Assembly: GCA_963457665.1 (NCBI GenBank) | Contig: OY735207.1 | Location: forward strand, 35,824,816 to 35,888,815 | Origin: Thysanoteuthis rhombus | Taxonomy: Eukaryota; Mollusca; Cephalopoda; Oegopsida; Thysanoteuthidae | DNA: 64,000 nucleotides | Reading direction: 5' to 3' | Shown here: one piece after another, positions 61,480-64,000 of the stretch | Numbering within the stretch: position 1 is the stretch's first letter | Layout: each line of letters begins with the position of its first letter | Notes under the pieces: generated by a model | Told to the model about the DNA's origin: nothing | Database searches by the model: none | What the model saw: only the letters and a program-made list of their open reading frames with translations | Program-made: the position numbers and the translations under genes

Positions 61480-62730
61480 AACAACACATATCAAACATCT
61501 GTTTTAAAAAAAACACCGGTAAAAACGAATCCAAGATCCAGGTAGTACGTGCAACTGCACTTATTTGTTTTGAAACTAATACACAATATTATATCAACTT
61601 CAGACTGTACCTAGAAGCTGTAGAGGGTACATTTTGGCCCCTCCTATTAATGAATTTATAGAGGCCCACATTTTGTAAATGAGATTCGCTCGCAAAGCTA
61701 TAAATAAATGAAAATCAGGATAGTAAGAAGAGTGTGGATTTCGATGTCTAAACAACCGGAATTTTAAACTTTTGAACTAAAATTTGTTTTAGCAAATATA
61801 GGCTATTCAGTCGATACGTTGGACATTGGAAATTTAAAGGGGTGGGGGCTAATTCTTTGTCTCCCAATTAAACACGTCTGAAAATCCAAGGCCAAGTCAG
61901 GAAATACCTGCCCAAATGCCTGAAATGAAACAGATCCATAAGGGGTAATGAAGCATAACTAAATATTTAAATAATGGGGACATGCATATCAATTTCTTTG
62001 TGTTTTGATACTTTTAACTTTAGAGCGTAAGAAGTAAATGTTGCAGAGATGTTGTCGTCCTATTTCTGCAAACCAATACTCAAGAGTCATTCCTCCATTG
62101 GGTGGCCTGCTGTTGTGCCCTGGTACCAGACTAGGCGAAGTCCAATGATGTATATAATTCATATACTTTATATTCTGCCAGAAACGGTCACCAAACTCTA
62201 ATAATCTTTAGATAGTCTCGTCTGAACACGGAGGCAAGTAACACTTCAGATGGTTACATATTTTTCAAGTAGTGCCCCCTCCACTGTCAGAGGTTATTTT
62301 GGTGCTATTCTTGAAGTACAACCATACAATTCGACGTTCCAATTATTTTAACCTGTTGTCGTTGACTTGTGTCAGAAAGTTTTTTGTTGTTTTTTTTTTG
62401 TGTGTGTGTTTTTTTTTCTTTTTCAAAATAGCATTTTTCTCAGAATGTTATAAATCTTGACCTGTTAACTTTTCGGGGGATGCATACTCTAACTGGCATA
62501 CGTAATTGTACCTATAGAGCTAGAGGTTGGTCATAACAGATGCGGAAAAAGATACTGTCTGACTGAGGCTGACCAACTAAAAATGTACTTGTTTGTTCAA
62601 GCTGGCCAAATTGAACGACTTGGTGGCCCAAATAAGCTTAGGAGATTGTTGTATACAGCATCGAGTAAACTGCACTCTCAGAAATGAACAGTGAGAATGT
62701 TTACTGTTGCCGTGATAAGGAGTGGGGAAA
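61480..62730. other. No recognisable feature
   Basis: AT-rich intergenic sequence with homopolymer runs near 62380-62425. Confidence 0.5.
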
Positions 62731-62734
62731 AATC

Positions 62735-62990
62735 TTCCCCTCAATTTTGACTCCTCAGAGTGAAAAAAAAATCGCTCTGCTCGATTTTGACCCATAGAAG
62801 TGAAATAAAAATTTGCCTCGATTTTGCCCCTAAAGTAACAAAAAAAAATTGCCCCCTCAATTTTGACTCCTAAAAATGTGAAAAGACATCCTTCACCCAT
62901 TTTACTGCTAGAAGTAAAAAAAAAAATTTTTTGATAAAAAGAAGAAAAAAATAGCATCGGATTTCTTACACTGAAAGTGAAAAAAACCTA
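62735..62990. repeat. Minisatellite of about 40 bp, block 1
   Basis: Unit CCTCGATTTTGACCCCTA followed by AAAGTGAAAAAAAAATT. Starts near 62743, 62783, 62821, 62859 and 62898, then degenerates. An open minus-strand frame across it is a by-product of the repeat. Confidence 0.75.
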
Positions 62991-63002
62991 ATGTCGCTGT
63001 CG

Positions 63003-63037
<35 letters not shown>

Positions 63038-63149
63038 AGGTTTCCATTTCTCTTTCTCTCTGTCTTTCTTTCGTTTTCTATATTTCGCTGTTTCTTTCCC
63101 CCTCTCTCTCTCTCTGTCTCGTACTCTTTCTTTCGCTTTCTATCTCTTT

Positions 63150-63360
63150 CTCCTCGATTTTGACTAAAAGTGAAGAAATTTCCCTTCAAAATAAAGAGAA
63201 GGAAGTAAGAGTGAAAGAAAAAAATCCCTGTCTCCGATTTCGATCCCTAAAAAAAAGAGAAAAAGAATTTTCCCCTAGATTCCGCTCTTCAAAGTGAAAA
63301 ATGAAGATTCCTTATTGACTTCGACCCCTAAAAGTGGAAAATAGAAGTTCCCTTCATGTG
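63150..63360. repeat. Minisatellite of about 40 bp, block 2
   Basis: CTCGATTTTGACTAAAAGTG, CTCCGATTTCGATCCCTAAA, CTAGATTCCGCTCTTCAAAG and TGACTTCGACCCCTAAAAGT are diverged units of the same repeat as at 62.74 kb. The blocks are separated by a TCTG/CT-rich tract (62998-63150). Confidence 0.7.
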
Positions 63361-63696
63361 ATCGACAAAAATGTATCTCAACCGTACTACATCAAAACAT
63401 GCACCAATAAAACACCTCTACCCAAGGTATTCATGTACAACCGATAAATATCACAATATGAGATACTTTAAAAAATGTTTTTGTTTCTTTCTTAATAAAG
63501 AATGCATTTTTATCCCCGAGGATTAAATTGGGAAAAGAGAATTAAAAAAAAATTTTATTACATCATCAAAAAGTATTTTTACCATTGATGAATACTTGAC
63601 CCGCCGAAATTGAACCCCCTGATTTTTTCAGGGGAGGGGTCAAAAACTAATATGCTAAAAACATTTCTTGAAACACTAGTTTTTATGGTGAGCAAG

Positions 63697-63830
63697 TACA
63701 TACATACATACATACATACATACATACATACATACATACATACATACATACATACATACATACATACATACATACATACATGCAGGCAGGCAGACAGCCA
63801 GGCAGGCAGACAGCCAGGCAGGCAGACGGA
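63697..63830. repeat. (TACA)n then (GGCA/GACA)n
   Basis: About 21 ACAT units followed by a GGCAGGCAGACAGCCA array. Long frames across it on both strands are artefacts. Confidence 0.95.
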
Positions 63831-64000
63831 TTTTGGGCGAATTATAAGATGTCCAATAACGTACCATTCGGACGTTATGATATTATTATATTTCCTACCA
63901 ACCTCGATCACGTTCAATCCAACGTGCTCTCAGACAATTTGCCTCTAGCTCTTTTAACGATTTTCCCTCAGCTATAGTCTAAATAAATAAATGAGTTGCT

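Noticed and set aside
63579..63948. 112-codon frames on both strands near the right end
   Set aside because: They are produced by the (TACA)n and (GGCA)n arrays.
48538..64000. A second, tandem lipoxygenase gene downstream
   Set aside because: None of the family motifs (HPIFKL, YRDD, SAGHAA, terminal IPNS-I) appears in any frame after 48537.

Overview
This is eukaryotic (animal) nuclear DNA: AT-rich, with long introns, GT-AG splice sites, many (AT)n, (GT)n, (ATG)n and (TACA)n microsatellites, and abundant decayed non-LTR retrotransposons and SINEs. Short SINE-like stretches containing TTTGGCACAAGGCC resemble a motif known from cephalopod SINEs. Together with the style of the lipoxygenase this suggests a lophotrochozoan, most probably a mollusc and possibly a cephalopod. 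That assignment is an inference.

One protein-coding gene can be reconstructed with confidence. It is a complete animal-type lipoxygenase on the + strand, 15 coding exons from 20712 to 48537, 668 residues. All exon phases fit, and every intron starts GT and ends AG. The protein has an N-terminal PLAT domain in one 480-nt exon, then the catalytic domain with all five expected iron ligands (His357, His362, His547, Asn551 and the C-terminal Ile668). The residue at the Coffa stereo-control position is Gly400, which predicts an R-lipoxygenase. A polyadenylation signal lies about 500 bp downstream. The promoter and first non-coding exon(s) were not found. An unrecognised 113-codon exon-like ORF lies just upstream (19056-19397).

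Layout. 1-19 kb: intergenic and repeat-rich. It holds two unrelated LINE fragments with (ATG)n-type 3' ends (5.2-5.9 and 3.9/6.8-8.5 kb), two copies of an unnamed repeat (1.5-2.4 and 12.7-13.8 kb), and a 608-bp foldback element (14.24-14.85 kb). 19.9-20.6 kb: an element built of roughly 140-170-bp units, abutting the lipoxygenase. 20.7-48.5 kb: the lipoxygenase. Its introns carry three 5'-truncated RTE-like copies in introns 1 and 10, a cluster of tRNA-derived SINEs in intron 1, a minisatellite in intron 5, and in intron 7 a CR1/L2-like LINE interrupted by two later insertions. 48.5-64 kb: no recognisable gene. It holds three more RTE-like copies, a third copy of another unnamed repeat, a small CpG-rich patch with two X-box-like palindromes (58.1 kb), and minisatellites and microsatellites at the right end.

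No tRNA, rRNA, CRISPR or bacterial-style operon features were seen. The most informative points are the predicted R-specific lipoxygenase, a possible frame-breaking cassette exon in its intron 11, the foldback element, and the nested transposons of intron 7, including a recognisable target-site duplication.
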